From positions 74,855,617-74,919,616 of the forward strand of contig NC_087063.1 in the NCBI RefSeq assembly GCF_963678635.1: a stretch of DNA of 64,000 nt, in the 5' to 3' direction. Position 1 is the first letter of the stretch; every line of letters begins with the position of its first letter. Source of the stretch: Symsagittifera roscoffensis (lineage: Eukaryota; Xenacoelomorpha; Acoela; Convolutidae). Below the pieces are notes generated by a model. It was given only the letters and a program-made list of their open reading frames with translations. It did no database searches and had not been told where the DNA came from. Below are positions 34,801 to 43,575 of this stretch, piece after piece. Both the position numbers and the translations under genes were made by a program.

Positions 34801-37065
34801 TTTTATCTCACCAGCAGCGTGGCTATCTCTACGGCATCGATCTCTGCAGCATAGTGCAGTGCAGTCCTGCCTCTGTCTCCTTTCGCAACCACGTCTATCC
34901 GAGGACAAGTTAGCAACACCTACAATTGTGATAGATTTCTGCAATTAAATAGAAAAATTTAAAATGCTGAGTTAAACTGCTACTCAAAATAAATGTCGAT
35001 ATGGGCCCTTGTGATACCTTCTGATTTAGTTTCGAGCAGAAAAAAAACTTTTTGATAGTTTACAAAAAACGTATGTGTAAGTGGTGAAACCCATAGGTTT
35101 TGAAGGCGCATTTCATACTAATTATTTTGTAGGTTTAGTTTTATCAATGACTCTACGAGCATTTCAAATTCTCTAAAATGATTTTTTCAAAAAGTTCTTC
35201 GCTAAATTTCAAGATGAAAAATGGCCAAACTCGGATGACTCACCTTCATGACCTCAACTTGGTTCAGTTTAGCAGCAATGTGGATTGCACACATGTTGGA
35301 GCAGTTGGGTTTGTTCACGAGGGGGAAGAAGTTAAGAATGTGTTGGAGAAAAGAGACACTGTCATTTAACACTGCATGGTGAATAACAGTGTTGCCATCA
35401 GAACCACACACGGTCTCCGCTAGAACAGAAGAAAGAATAGCTAGAACTGTGTCGCAGCTAGAAAATCGTAACACGACAACTCGCGACAAAAACAACTTGC
35501 AATATTTATGGAAAATGACGACTAACTAGATTGAATTAAGAAGACTATCAAAGTGACAACTAGGTCAGTAGCGGATTTAGGGGGGGAGGGCGGCGGACGC
35601 TTTCTCTCAGGGACCCAACGGGTCCCCCCTTTGAACTATTTTGAGAAATCCGTTTTTGGCCTAAATTTTTCTAAAGGCGCCTTTGGCGCCTATCAATACT
35701 AATTTTGATGGGAGAGCGCACGCCAGAAAAACGCAATTTTTTTTGGTCAAAATTTTTTAAAAAGTGCCTAAAAATGCCTTTTTTGGCCTTTTTTTTTTTA
35801 AATTTGGTCAAGTTAGAGTCTGTACAGTGTTTTGAGGGTGCTCAGAAAATCAATTTGGTCGACCTATAAAAAAAGGTCGACAAAACTTTTTGAACATTTC
35901 AAAAATTAAAAGCGGCAAAAAAGATAAGGTAAGAACAAAAATATTTTTCTATTTGAAAAGCGAATGCTGCTTTTGGTGCTTTGATGCCACCCAAGAGAGA
36001 TAGCAAATGTACCTGTCAAATAGGCGCGGCTCATGGATTCCCACGTGTGTACGATTATCAACAAAAAAATTCTGATTCTCATCTATTTTGCGTTTGTAGG
36101 GCAGCCGAAAAAACTTTTCGAGCTTTTCCTGGGGCGACGTTGGCAGACATATGGGCGAGGCAGGCTGGTTGGAATTACCGAGAGAGGGTTGGGGGTGGGA
36201 GTGATGGAGGAGGGAACTTTAGAATTAAACTTACTTGCTCCATGTTGAACAAGCACATCATAGCACTGGGGTCTGTCCAGTGCAGCGGCCTTATGGACCA
36301 AAAAAGGACTTCCTTTTGCTTCAATCAACTGATAGTTGACCAAGTCACAGTTATCAACCAGCAGGTTCTGCAGCTCCAAATGGTCATCGTTCTCAATGGC
36401 CTAAAAATTTTACACTAATTCAATTTGGTTATATGTAGAAACTAGCCGAAGTAAAAAAAACAGCTGTCATATGAACCAGACGAACTGTCAACTGACCGAA
36501 AATACCGAAGATCTTTTTTGTCTATACTTCCTGCTCAGCTGGCGAAATTCAAAGAAAACTTCTCTAGCTGGCAATTTTGGGCACTTGTAAGCCCAGCATT
36601 TTTTGTGGCAAAAAGGCCAAGTTATTGAGATAATAGAGCGTACCATTTTAATCCGTTACCGGCTACCTGTACATATTAAGAAAGAAAGAATTTATTTCTC
36701 ATTGTTAATGGTCAATATGCATATAACGAGAATTTAAACATGAAGCACCAGAAACAGTGAGGGGACAATTAACGAACCCAATTGGGTTACAGAGCAATGC
36801 CCGTTAACATATTCATAAGTTAATCAATATATTTTTGTCTAACCTGGACTGCAGCCTTGAAATCTTTCGTATTCTTCACACTCATTTCCTTATTTGTCTG
36901 TTTCGATCTCCTGGTGTCACGTGAACTACTGGCCGCTCCCACACTCTTGGCATAACCCACTTTGGAGGACAGAGAAACGCCACTCTTTTTCCGTTGCTGG
37001 TAGACTTCATTCGAAACTCTGCCACTGATGGAAGGCGCAGCCGCCAAATTATCAAAAACACCCAC
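16760..37065 (-). CDS. TRPA1: TRPA-family ankyrin cation channel, 19 exons (N-terminal exon(s) and S3-S6 missing)
   Basis: A multi-exon gene for a calcium-permeable sensory channel of the plasma membrane. The exons, in transcript order, are given separately; together they make 2607 nt (869 codons) with every intron phase matching. The protein has a short basic N-terminal region, about 15 ankyrin-type motifs (PLHVAV, ALHYAA, IHIAA and similar), the TRPA pre-S1 linker with the hallmark HP-C-x-x-Y-x-x-x-KW motif, S1 (MIVFVVILYSLFL) and S2 (VLGCLYFSTCGAIFDLVSMF). TRPA1 proteins are about 1100 residues, so S3-S6, pore and C-terminus are missing here. They should lie left of the window, beyond the antisense retroelement in the intron after S2, or be lost. 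Upstream exon(s) with the start codon were not found. Orthology to TRPA1, rather than another TRPA, is not settled. Confidence 0.9.
17147..17321 (-). CDS. TRPA1: TRPA exon r: transmembrane segment S1
   Basis: Acceptor ACCCTTAG, donor AAC|GTGAGT, 175 nt. Encodes KRYGQKM, then the hydrophobic S1 (IVFVVILYSLFLGSISSVA) and the start of the S1-S2 extracellular loop. Confidence 0.88.
17322..18013 (-). other. TRPA introns in the pre-S1 region, no further content
   Basis: Two introns (17,322-17,636 and 17,708-18,013). A T-rich stretch at about 17,577-17,600 is the only marked structure. Confidence 0.5.
17637..17707 (-). CDS. TRPA1: TRPA exon q: conserved HP-C-Y-KW motif before S1
   Basis: Acceptor TTTTGTAG, donor GTG|GTAAGC, 71 nt. 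Encodes EALLVHPLCSSYMEAKW, the highly conserved TRPA signature immediately before S1. Confidence 0.9.
18014..18115 (-). CDS. TRPA1: TRPA exon p: pre-S1 linker
   Basis: Acceptor TTTGACCTAG, donor GAG|GTCAGA, 102 nt, phase 0. Encodes VRFNFNFLVQRYCG, then an acidic stretch (FTEEEIEQIPEEP). Confidence 0.86.
18232..18291 (-). CDS. TRPA1: TRPA exon o: pre-S1 linker
   Basis: Acceptor TTGTTTCAG, donor TGG|GTAAGT, exactly 60 nt, phase 0. Encodes ALMDKSIETSNVNPNCPDYW. Confidence 0.86.
18305..18510. repeat. Degenerate minisatellite (AATGAATGAATTTAAATGA-like)
   Basis: Four to five diverged copies of a roughly 35-60 bp unit built on AATGAATGAATTTAAATGA plus an A run, in the intron upstream of exon o. 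Confidence 0.5.
18676..18812 (-). CDS. TRPA1: TRPA exon n: last ankyrin helix and pre-S1 linker
   Basis: Acceptor CTTAATAG, donor ACAG|GTAAAT, 137 nt. Encodes RQSAVEAFFNHERWLEVF and then the linker SPFKKVIQNMPEMAQ, matching the W-x-E-x-F...P-x-x-x-x-I-x-x-x-P-E order of TRPA1. Confidence 0.9.
19740..20075. repeat. Fold-back/MITE family B copy
   Basis: Shares blocks with 24,060-24,655: an ATCAACGGAATCGTTTGAG-type segment, then GAGAAA-CC-GTTT, then TTTCGAGC-ATTAAAGC, ending at GGATAGCCGGTTACTGTGCA (about 20,036-20,055). No coding capacity. Confidence 0.5.
20280..20760. repeat. Tandem duplication (~220-240 bp period) of family B sequence
   Basis: The block from TTTGCGTG through AATGGTCGGAAC (about 20,390) to GATCGCATCATTCTGTG (about 20,495) recurs about 220-240 bp later (AATGGTCGGAAC near 20,609, GATCGCATCATTCTGTGG near 20,720) with scattered differences. 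Confidence 0.6.
21429..21543 (-). CDS. TRPA1: TRPA exon m: ankyrin repeat
   Basis: Acceptor AATTTTAG, donor CAAG|GTAGGT, 115 nt. Encodes NTALHVSADKNQPKSIELLL and LNEYGQSALDQ. Confidence 0.9.
21842..21956 (-). CDS. TRPA1: TRPA exon l: ankyrin repeat
   Basis: Acceptor CTTTTTCAG, donor ACAG|GTGGGG, 115 nt. Encodes LQGYTALHYAAVGGYTHTM; the GYTxTM form is characteristic of the late TRPA1 ankyrin repeats. The donor runs into a G-rich stretch (C10 on the plus strand). Confidence 0.91.
22643..22810 (-). CDS. TRPA1: TRPA exon k: ankyrin repeats
   Basis: Acceptor ATCTTTAG, donor ACAA|GTCAGT, 168 nt. Encodes LGRYNACVNLLATRAG and DRTPVMLAAANGYSKVVKLL. Confidence 0.9.
23256..23506 (-). CDS. TRPA1: TRPA exon j: inter-repeat insert and ankyrin repeats, duplicated donor
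   Basis: Acceptor TGTTTTAG, donor CACG|GTCAGA, 251 nt. Encodes a charged insert (KDGKEVKKGG), then CTAIHYAVLGGRLKSLGW and NEFPLHYAA. A second identical donor lies 39 nt downstream in the transcript (end at 23217), adding 13 in-frame codons if used. The proximal donor gives the better ankyrin consensus with exon k. Confidence 0.87.
24050..24655. repeat. Fold-back/MITE family B copy, most complete
   Basis: Runs from GAAAATGGGGAGGAACTTTG to a right end AGTCGGAACATTCTGT...TACAGTAACCGGCTATCCTT (about 24,602-24,650). The end contains a small hairpin (ACTTGTACAGT type). Related copies are near 20.0, 33.6-34.4, 56.5 and 63.1 kb. Confidence 0.5.
25251..25335. repeat. 44-bp tandem duplication
   Basis: GAAAATGAAAATAACTTTAA at 25,251 recurs as GAAAATGAAAACAACTTTAA at 25,295; both copies continue through TAACC-ATTATATAGGG. 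Confidence 0.7.
25929..26445. repeat. Fold-back family A, single right arm
   Basis: About 517 bp closely similar to the right arm of the full element at 29,725-30,240: GTTCCGACTT start, GGTGGGTTTTTTTTTCTTC, TTGGCCAATTTGGGA, AACGCGCGAT, GGCAGTCGGAACATTCA and end GATACGAGCAGTCTTG. A further diverged arm ends at about 26,946 (GACACGAGCAGTCTTG). Confidence 0.75.
27078..27275 (-). CDS. TRPA1: TRPA exon i: ankyrin repeats
   Basis: Acceptor TTTGTAG, donor AAG|GTACAT, 198 nt, phase 0. Encodes GNSALMQAIIRGSEEVVEYL and GRNMIHLAMLHSTKSN with an Asn run. Confidence 0.9.
27457..27505 (-). CDS. TRPA1: TRPA exon h: 49-nt ankyrin microexon
   Basis: Acceptor TTCTTTTAG, donor AAT|GTGAGT. Only 49 nt, but both phases fit and the product (SAAMFNQIDAVKILVEN) completes the ankyrin repeat begun in exon g. 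Confidence 0.87.
27828..28018 (-). CDS. TRPA1: TRPA exon g: ankyrin repeats
   Basis: Acceptor GGTTTAG, donor CACAG|GTTTAT, 191 nt. Encodes SVKICLEFGSKL, TSVHLAAALGHDKI and the beginning of GMTPLH. The exon is GC-rich compared with its introns. Confidence 0.9.
28460..28557 (-). CDS. TRPA1: TRPA exon f: ankyrin repeat
   Basis: Acceptor CCCTCTAG, donor GAG|GTGAGT, 98 nt. Encodes FGYTKEKVMNFCDKN, then STPLHVAVSNGDVE. The YTKE/YSRE-type loop before the DK-N-TPLH repeat is typical of TRPA proteins. Confidence 0.9.
28558..31109. other. TRPA intron hosting fold-back family A
   Basis: Outside 29,140-30,240, the stretch 30,290-30,630 is a diverged relative (CCAAAGGCAAATAATTCGCG, TTGAGCTCAGAAA, ACCACAGTGAGCTC). 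28,560-29,139 and 30,640-31,109 show nothing recognisable. Confidence 0.5.
29140..30240. mobile_element. Fold-back family A: 1.1-kb element with ~515-bp inverted arms
   Basis: Left arm 29,140 to about 29,655 and right arm about 29,725-30,240 are imperfect inverted repeats, with a spacer of about 70 bp. The ends are CAAGACTGCTCGTATCAGGG and its complement. Internal matching blocks include GCAGTCGGAACATTCA, GTAATTACTGCTCC-type, ATATAAGCTT, GGATTAAATCTCCGCTTACG-type and CCACCCCGAGCA. No ORF and no convincing target-site duplication. Non-autonomous fold-back or long-TIR MITE. Confidence 0.8.
31110..31218 (-). CDS. TRPA1: TRPA exon e: ankyrin repeat, GC donor
   Basis: Acceptor TGTGTAG, 109 nt, encodes MNNGAYPC and the ankyrin core GYSSVHVAVLNGARDTLN. 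No GT donor fits. A GC donor (CACT|GCAAAT) gives the right phase and restores the family pattern at the junction with exon f (QHC-SNFGYTKE). The exon end is therefore less certain than the others. Confidence 0.78.
31740..33190 (+). pseudogene. 5'-truncated non-LTR (LINE) reverse transcriptase, antisense in a TRPA intron
   Basis: Starts abruptly in the RT fingers (KIIHFRMIRFISKCK, SEQFGFRH). It continues with DLKKAFDTIDHSVLLTKLD and GVPQGSVLGPLLFCLYIND, then the catalytic box FADNTT and the thumb (SFKYLEVVVDNKLGFEQHID). Jockey/CR1/L2-type elements have FADD or YADD; the second Asp is Asn here. A stop and frame change at about 32,080 split the ORF (31,710-32,081 in one frame, 32,153-33,043 in another). 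Endonuclease and ORF1 are absent. The 3' UTR ends somewhere near 33,190 without a long poly-A. Confidence 0.85.
33191..34811. other. TRPA intron sequence with fold-back family B material
   Basis: 33,583-34,420 contains the family B end GGTCGGTAGCTGTGCAAGTA with CAGAATGTTCCGACT, and further diverged family B blocks (CATTCTGATAATTATTTTTG, CGACACTGAGAAAAA, GGTACCTGATTTTTGATTA). Nothing else recognised. 31,219-31,739 is also without a gene. Confidence 0.45.
34812..34919 (-). CDS. TRPA1: TRPA exon d: ankyrin repeat
   Basis: Acceptor AATTGTAG, donor CTG|GTGAGA, 108 nt, phase 0. Encodes VLLTCPRIDVV and the ankyrin core GRTALHYAAEIDAVEIATLL. Confidence 0.9.
35244..35419 (-). CDS. TRPA1: TRPA exon c: ankyrin repeats
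   Basis: Acceptor TGTTCTAG, donor AAG|GTGAGT, 176 nt. Two ankyrin motifs are visible: GNTVIHHAVL and MCAIHIAAKLNQVEVMK. Confidence 0.9.
35566..35910 (+). repeat. hAT-like MITE copy 1
   Basis: Begins CAGTAGCGGATTTAGGG and has the family internal blocks GAACTATTTTGAGAAATCC, AAGGCGCCTTTGGCGCC, GAGCGCACGCC and AGGTCGACAAAA. The right terminus is lost. Lies in the intron between TRPA exons b and c. Confidence 0.7.
36235..36400 (-). CDS. TRPA1: TRPA exon b: first ankyrin repeat
   Basis: Acceptor TTTTTAG, donor GCAA|GTAAGT, 166 nt. Encodes AIENDDHLELQNLL followed by the ankyrin-type FLVHKAAALDR. Ends in phase 1 and joins exon c. Confidence 0.85.
36844..37065 (-). CDS. TRPA1: TRPA exon a: N-terminal basic region
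   Basis: Acceptor TTATTACAG, donor CAG|GTTAGA, 222 nt, phase 0 at both ends. Encodes a Ser/Lys/Arg-rich segment (YQQRKKSGVSLSSK) and ends KDFKAAVQ, the start of the ankyrin region. It is the first exon I can support; it begins after an acceptor, so the start codon lies further upstream. Confidence 0.72.
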
Positions 37066-37438
37066 CTGTAATAACCGACAAAAGTTATTCAAAAACTTGA
37101 AAATCTATTCTAATCTTGGAGAAATTAAGTTTATAAACCCTCAAAAATGCAGAAACAGTCCTGGGCAAACTTTCGAAGTGTTGAGCGAAAAATTAAATGA
37201 GAGGAGAATCGTGAGTTTGCTTTTAAGACTGAAGAAAAGTGAGATAAAATAGCTGAAAAATGCTTTTTTGGGGTAAGATAGGTTACGTAAACTATAAGCA
37301 ATCCTTGAGTTTCATGTTTTTTGCAACTTGAGCATGTTTATAAAATTTTTTTATTGAAACTTTTCCAGTATCTGTTCTTAATTAACTTTTCTTGTATGAA
37401 AAAGTATCCGATTTGACATAAGAGCTGCAATATAAGAA

Positions 37439-37700
37439 CAAAACTGCTCGTATCAGGGCGACGGCCTAAATGTTCCGACTGCCTTTTAAGGTCTATGGAG
37501 CAGTAATAACATTTGAAAAAAAATTAAAAATTAAAAAAAAAATGATTTTTGTTTGTGAAAACATCCACCCACACGTCATAATCAGTACAAAGTGATAGAT
37601 TTTGCTCCTTTTAACCATCAATTATGGCATATAAGCTTTCTTGAACCACTTTGGAACAATTTCTTAAACAGATTATATTTCGCTTATGCGTTATTAGTTT
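37439..37700. repeat. Fold-back family A, truncated left arm
   Basis: AAACTGCTCGTATCAGGGCG, AATGTTCCGACTGCCTTTTA, GGAGCAGTAATAACAT and GCATATAAGCTTTCTTGAAC match the left arm of 29,140-29,655. Truncated at about 37,700. Confidence 0.75.
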
Positions 37701-40698
37701 TCTAGAAAAGTTTGCGTATAGGTTGAATTAAATTGGCACCGACTTGGTGGAACACAAATTATGCAACTTGGAATAGCAACATCTAAAAACTAGAAACAAA
37801 AATGGTGACAGACGATAAAGTGTCTCTGGACACAAATGGAAGCTAAACTTGGATCAGCCGTATAGGCTCCTCACCAACTCAGTTTATGGGAGAGAAAAAA
37901 AACGGTATTTTCTCAAAATAATTTTTAAATTCATCTCCCACACTCAGCTAAAAAAGAAAATAATCTTTTTTTACAGTTATATTTGTCTTTCTCATCAAAA
38001 TTATAAGTAACTAGAACAGTAACAGACAGGAGTTCAATCTGGATTTTGGTCCGCTTTAGTTACTTGAGGACCTGCCTTTAAAACGATGCTCTCGATCGAA
38101 GGGAGAAAAAGTTGTTGCGAATCTCTTTGACGATCCAATCTCAACCCAACAAGATGGTCGCCACTCTGTTAGTTTGCTTTTCAAGAAAAAAGTTGGGACC
38201 TTTGGCGAGTGCAAAGCCAATGCAATTTTCCAGTCTGAAACGCAGATGTAAGCAGCATTTTGGTTCGTTCACTCAGTACCGAGACTTCATTATAAAAATT
38301 CCGAGACTTGGGGCACCTAAAAGTTATGCCCTCAGATGAGCGTATAAATTTGAATAATTTTACTCAAAAGTTTTCTCTATTATGCTTGTTTTAGCTTGAG
38401 TTATGTCTTTTTTCATTATAAGGATTCCCCAGTCGTTTGTATTAAAGTTTTTTTATTTTATGTTCTGTTTCCGATTCCACTTGGGCTGTTGCCCTTAGGC
38501 TGTTTCCCGGCCTAAGTAGAGTATTTTTTTTTTGTTTTCCCCGCCTCACTCTCTTTAATTTCGGTGTTTTATTCTATAAAGCTTACAACTTTACGGGTGT
38601 AATTTTTGGCTGCGTCTCTTCTTCCCGCAATCCATCTCGCATTTGCCGTAAGCAAAACTTCGAGTACTTAAGCTCAATTTTTGTTCCTTACTGGTGACAG
38701 TTGTTGTTTGAAAAACGGCTCGTATATCTGTTTTTCTTTCTCTTTCTGGCAATTTTGACGTTCTCTCGCAATTTTTCTATTCTTTGATCATTTTGCGAGG
38801 CTGTTAGCGCTGACCACTCTAATCTTCTCTCTCTGATGAATCAGAACTAGCTTAAAATCCTTGATTAATTTATGTTATTTTTTGATGTCTGTGTAAAAAG
38901 TGCTTCGAAACTTGATCTTTGTTTTGTTTTCTGTTTATTCTATGTGAAGTCTCCAATTATCCAGCTGAGGCCAATTTTTAGCAACTTTTTGTCTTCAACG
39001 AGTAGCATAACTCCAAACCTTTTTTTTCTTTGTATTTATGGTCATTTCGAGAAACTCAACATCTCTGTGAATCCCCATCGGGTAAAATGTTTGCTCAATC
39101 TTGCTTTTGTCACGAAAATGCTTCAAATATTTCCCCATTCAAAGCTGAGAGTTGATATGTTTTTATAGATTCTGAGAACCCGTGAGTGTTAATGTATACT
39201 TGCACAATTTTTAAGCCAATTTACTACCGGTTGATTTAGTGTTTTTCACCGTAGGAAAACAGAGCAATTTTATCTACGACTTTAAGTATTTTCTTCCTTC
39301 TATGGTATTGTTCCAGCATAGTCGAGCTGCTTTTCTTAACCCGGCTGCATAAGTAGCGGTAGTAGTTTCGCTAAGTTTCCTTTTGGGAACTATCTATCGT
39401 TCTTACAACTTGCCTTCTTACTATATCTACGACTCTCCTCGAGGTTTATTAGAGCTTTTTGATTTTGGGGCCAGTACAGATTTAGTATAGCTTTTCGTTG
39501 CATCACCGCTTGTAACGTTTTTCGGTTTTGACGATAGATAAAAACCTAGCGATTTTAACAATTCAATTCATGGAAGTGAATGACCTCAAGCGATTGTTTG
39601 ACCTGTTTTCAGAAATCTTGAAAACTTTTACAGATTTTACTTCACAACACCTGCAACTTAATGATTCAATCTAAAACTTTGCCTTGAAATTTGAAAGCGG
39701 CAACTGTGTTTCATTAGAAAACTATTATTGTATCAAAGTGGTTTTAAAATTTTTTTGAATTAAAAAAGCCAGCATAATATAAAGCCAGCACACTAAAAAA
39801 GCCAGCAAAACTATAATTATATTGATTTTTGTTTCGACCGATATCTAGCAGCTTTCAGAGCAATGCAAAATTTGAACACTCGCAGTACACTTTCACAAAT
39901 TTTTTTGCAAAGGTCAGCAATTTAGCAACACGCATCTGAAATAAGCATAGACCAATCAATTAAGTGCTTTTTTTCACTAGTGGACGAGGCTTCTCAGAAT
40001 TTTCCATTCATAAAAAATCATAGGGCCAGACGCTGTATTATTAACATGTTTATGGCTGGAGTACACACAGTTTACTTTTATCCCAAAACTAAATTAAGGG
40101 TATAAAATGTTCCGACCACAATAAAATCAATCGAATTAATAGAAAAACTAACAAAAATATGAACGACTAATTTCAATTTATTTTTGTATTTTCAAAAAAC
40201 TTCTTGTTTTTTTTTGCCAAAATACTCTCAAGAAACTCTCTTGAAACTGTAAAAAACATTTTACTTTCTCGAACATAATTATTTAAAAAATATATATATT
40301 TTTATCTGCGGATTACAAAATTCACATTGCAAAAATGAAAAAAAAACTTATTTTTGACATATATAGTTTAAAAGAACGTGAGCACTCCAGATAATTCTGT
40401 TTTTTGTGTTGACTGGATCATAGATGAAACAATCGTAACAAAAAAGTTCGGATATGATTGAAAAGACGGAATTGCGTAATTTCTGTATGACATCCGAACC
40501 ATAGAATTACATGTAAAAAAAGTCAAACAATCAAACAACCTTAGATCTTGTGTTGATAAAATTTACATGCATCACAAAATTACTCAAATCACAAAAGCTG
40601 ATCAAAATAGTTTTAAACTTGAATCCAACAACGCTTCGAAGAAAAACTCGATTACTGATGAGTTGTTACGTAGAAAATATGAAAAAATACATAACGAT
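37701..40698. other. No recognised gene
   Basis: AT-rich sequence. 38,040-39,540 is slightly more pyrimidine-rich and could be a decayed LINE or untranslated region, but I see no protein motif. The TRPA first exon might lie here, but I could not identify it. Confidence 0.4.
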
Positions 40699-41035
40699 CA
40701 GTGGCGTGCGCAGAAATTTTTTCAGAGGGGGTGTGGTTTTTCGAAAAAGTTTTGTCGACCTTTTTTTTGATTAATCGATTTGATTTTTTTTTCAAGTATT
40801 AGGACTCTATTTTTCAAAAATTTTCTGCGCTTCAGGCAAACTTTTGAAACAACGCTAAAAATGACGTTTTGAACAAATTGCGCTTTTTTTGGCGCGCGCT
40901 TTCCCCTCAAAACTAGTTAAATTGGCACCAAAGGCGCCTTTAAAAAATGTTTGATGCTCTCCAGAAATGGATCGTAAAATTATACTGAAAAGGGAACCAT
41001 TGGGAACCAGAGTTGAGTGGGTGGGGGCGGTCAAA
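40699..41035 (-). repeat. hAT-like MITE copy 2
   Basis: Starts CAGTGGCGTGCGCAG, then (reverse orientation relative to copy 1) TTTTGTCGACC, GGCGCGCGCTTTCCCCTC, TTGGCACCAAAGGCGCC and GGGAACCATTGGG. The far terminus is degraded. Confidence 0.62.
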
Positions 41036-41399
41036 GCATTTTGTTTAGTTGTTTGAAGCACTTGGAAAAAGCAAGATTTGTTCTATTGACTATGTAGAAG
41101 ATCTTACTAAAAAAAACAAAAAAAATGTGAAGAAAAACCTACTACCACAGGAACTAAATGATACCCATCTTAAACGGTGTCCCAAGTAGTCCTCTAAAAT
41201 AATAAACAAAAAACTGATATTTCGATAAATGTCTCTGAAGATTATTTTTTTTTCAACAAATAAAATCAGTCAATTATCTATTTGGTTCATTTTTACAACA
41301 TTTTGTTTCGTTTAGGTCCATGTTTTACATTACAAGCAGAGTCTGCACATAGCTAGCCAATTTCTCTTCATTGTAGAACATCCGTACATATTTCTCTAG

Positions 41400-43290
41400 G
41401 GTAAGAAATCATGGTCTGAGCCAAGACTCCTCCACTTCCACTTGGTCTTTGTGCCTCAGAAGCACACACTGGAAGCACGGAGCACGGCAAAAGACAGCCG
41501 GCACCTCACCCAGTTCATAGTTTTACTATAGAGTTTCTCCCACTTGGTAGATAATGCTTCTCCTATTCTCCGAAGGAAACTTGCAAATTCTGGAGCAAGC
41601 ATCCCATCAACAGACACGACAAGAGTAGTGAAAGACATATGTATTTCCTGACACGCGTCTGAATATTTTGTCTTTTTCTCAACTTCTGCTGTGTTCAAAA
41701 CACTTATGGGTCTTCTGTTCTGATAGGAGACGGCGTCGGTGTCAGAGACACGAATATCAAAAGACGCTCCTCCCTGTCTAACATAAACTCACCGACAAAA
41801 CAAATCTGCAATTAATGCGGGTGTCTCATCTTGCGGGTTGTATTCTCAAATAACAAGCTCTCTCTGTACATCCTTCCACACTAAAGAAGCTAAGTCGCAT
41901 CCCTAATCTCATTGTGCCGTAAAGTTAGGAGACCACCTTTTTTGCGCACTAACGCATGCCGTAGGGTGAATGGTGACTGGCAACCATCACACAAAGTTGG
42001 CGAAGCAATCAAGTTTTTGTTATACCGGACACTCAATGCATCCCGAAACTCCACTTCCGAAAGATCAAAGTTTTCTGCAGCAATCGTTAACGCTGTCAGC
42101 CAGGCAGACAAGCTTCCTTCATTGATTCTTTTTACTGCGCGAACTTGGTCTGCTGGTAGCTCATTCAATAACTCCCCCAACAACTCTTCATGTTTTTCTT
42201 CCATTCTTCGATGATGCTTTTTCCGCGATCGAGACATTTGCTTTTTGTGGTCTTCGTGGAAAACCGTGCTGATCAACAATAGCATCATAAAGAACCGTAA
42301 CTTCTTCCCGTGACGTGTTGTAAGACTCATCGGCGAAACTGGTTGGGTTAGACACACCAAAACCACCTTTTCTTGCTGGCAAACAAAAGAGACGTCTCTC
42401 CATTGATGAAATCGACGACGTTCCAAGTATCGCAGGTAGAATTTCTCCATCAGAAGGTTCTCTAGCGGTTGAAAAAGCTGACTAGAACCACCCAAATTAC
42501 GATGGGAAAAATTCCATTCCGCTTGTAAGGACTTAGTCAGTCCTGGTACAGCACATTGTGGTTCTGTTTTTGCCACAAAAGAAAGTTTCTCAATTTTGTC
42601 TACCCATTCAAATTTTTAGTTTTTCATGTAGATGTCCTTCTCATGTCCGTCTCCAATTAAACCGCCCAAAAACCTCTTCACTTCCACCATAGTAATCGAG
42701 TACTTGTCAAATATGTGATGCGCTTCTTCAGCATATTGTTTATCGACAACCAGAAAACTTTTGGAAGGCTCTGGAAAGTAACCGAAGGCGGGACCTTCCT
42801 CAATCAAGTTTTTAAGCCATATCTCCAATTTCTTGAGTTTTGCTATGGCCGCAGAATCATCAGCATACCAACTTTGTAACACATTGTTCGGATCCTTTAA
42901 CTTCCGAATCAGGGGAAGAAGTGACACACCATAGAAGAACATTGCCAGTGGGTCTCCCTGTGTGGTTCCTTCGCTACTGTATATCACTTCATTGGCGCCA
43001 GCAAAGAAAAGCGACACGAAGCCTCTGTAAGTTTTGAAGAGAAATCTAGAACATCTAGGCCACAATATTCGAGTATTCCACAACGCTGTTTCACGATTGA
43101 GCGAGTTGAAAGCATTTGATGCATCCATCAACAGCATGCCACAGCCATCTTCCTTGTTGTCATCAAAAACGTCAGAGAGCGCATGAATTGCACCTTCAAC
43201 GCCAGTTTTCAGCCCACAAGCTAATTGATCAGTCGAACATGTTTCTTCAAGGTCAATTTTTGCGAACGCAGCCACACTTTTACATCAACT
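41400..43290 (-). pseudogene. Broken retroelement: RT, Zn-finger and nuclease-like C-terminal region
   Basis: 42,616-43,275 encodes an RT core: LLMDASNAFNSLNRETALWN, GTTQGDPLAMFFYGVSLLPL and the catalytic WYADDSAA, then FGYFPEPSKSFLVV. 41,890-42,576 has, over two frames, a linker with GGFGVSNPTSFADESYNTS and a zinc-finger-like CDGCQSPFTLRHALVRKKGG ending RHNEIRD. 41,456-41,698 carries a conserved C-terminal block (VVSVDGMLAPEFASFLRR, NWVRCRLSFAVLRAS), followed by an in-frame TGA where the family has Arg. I have seen this RT architecture in cnidarian and mollusc genomes but cannot place it firmly in a clade; non-LTR type with restriction-like nuclease is my inference. 5'-truncated near 43,290. 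Confidence 0.75.
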
Positions 43291-43382
43291 TGTATTTTTG
43301 CAGCCACACATCGAGAAAAATACAAGTTCTAACCAGTTAATTGATTGCGTGTCATAAACACATCAATAATCTACGTGCGTTT

Positions 43383-43575
43383 GCTGACATGTTTGTAGCG
43401 TCTTACCGCTTTTGCTTGAGGAGGAGATAGCTCAATTGGTAATTACTGAGAGGAGATTGCTCAATTGATCCGGAGATGCTGACATGTTTGTAGCGTCTTA
43501 CCGCTTTTGCTTGAGGAGGAGATAGCTCAATTGGTAATTACTGAGAGGAGATTGCTCAATTGATCCGGAGATGCT
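43383..43575. repeat. Two tandem copies of a 95-bp unit with tRNA A-box-like motifs
   Basis: GCTGACATGTTTGTAGCGTC begins at 43,383 and again at 43,478; the copies are essentially identical. Each unit holds GAGGAGATAGCTCAATTGGT and a related GAGGAGATTGCTCAATTGAT. TAGCTCAATTGG fits the polymerase III A-box consensus; no B box is seen. Confidence 0.8.
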
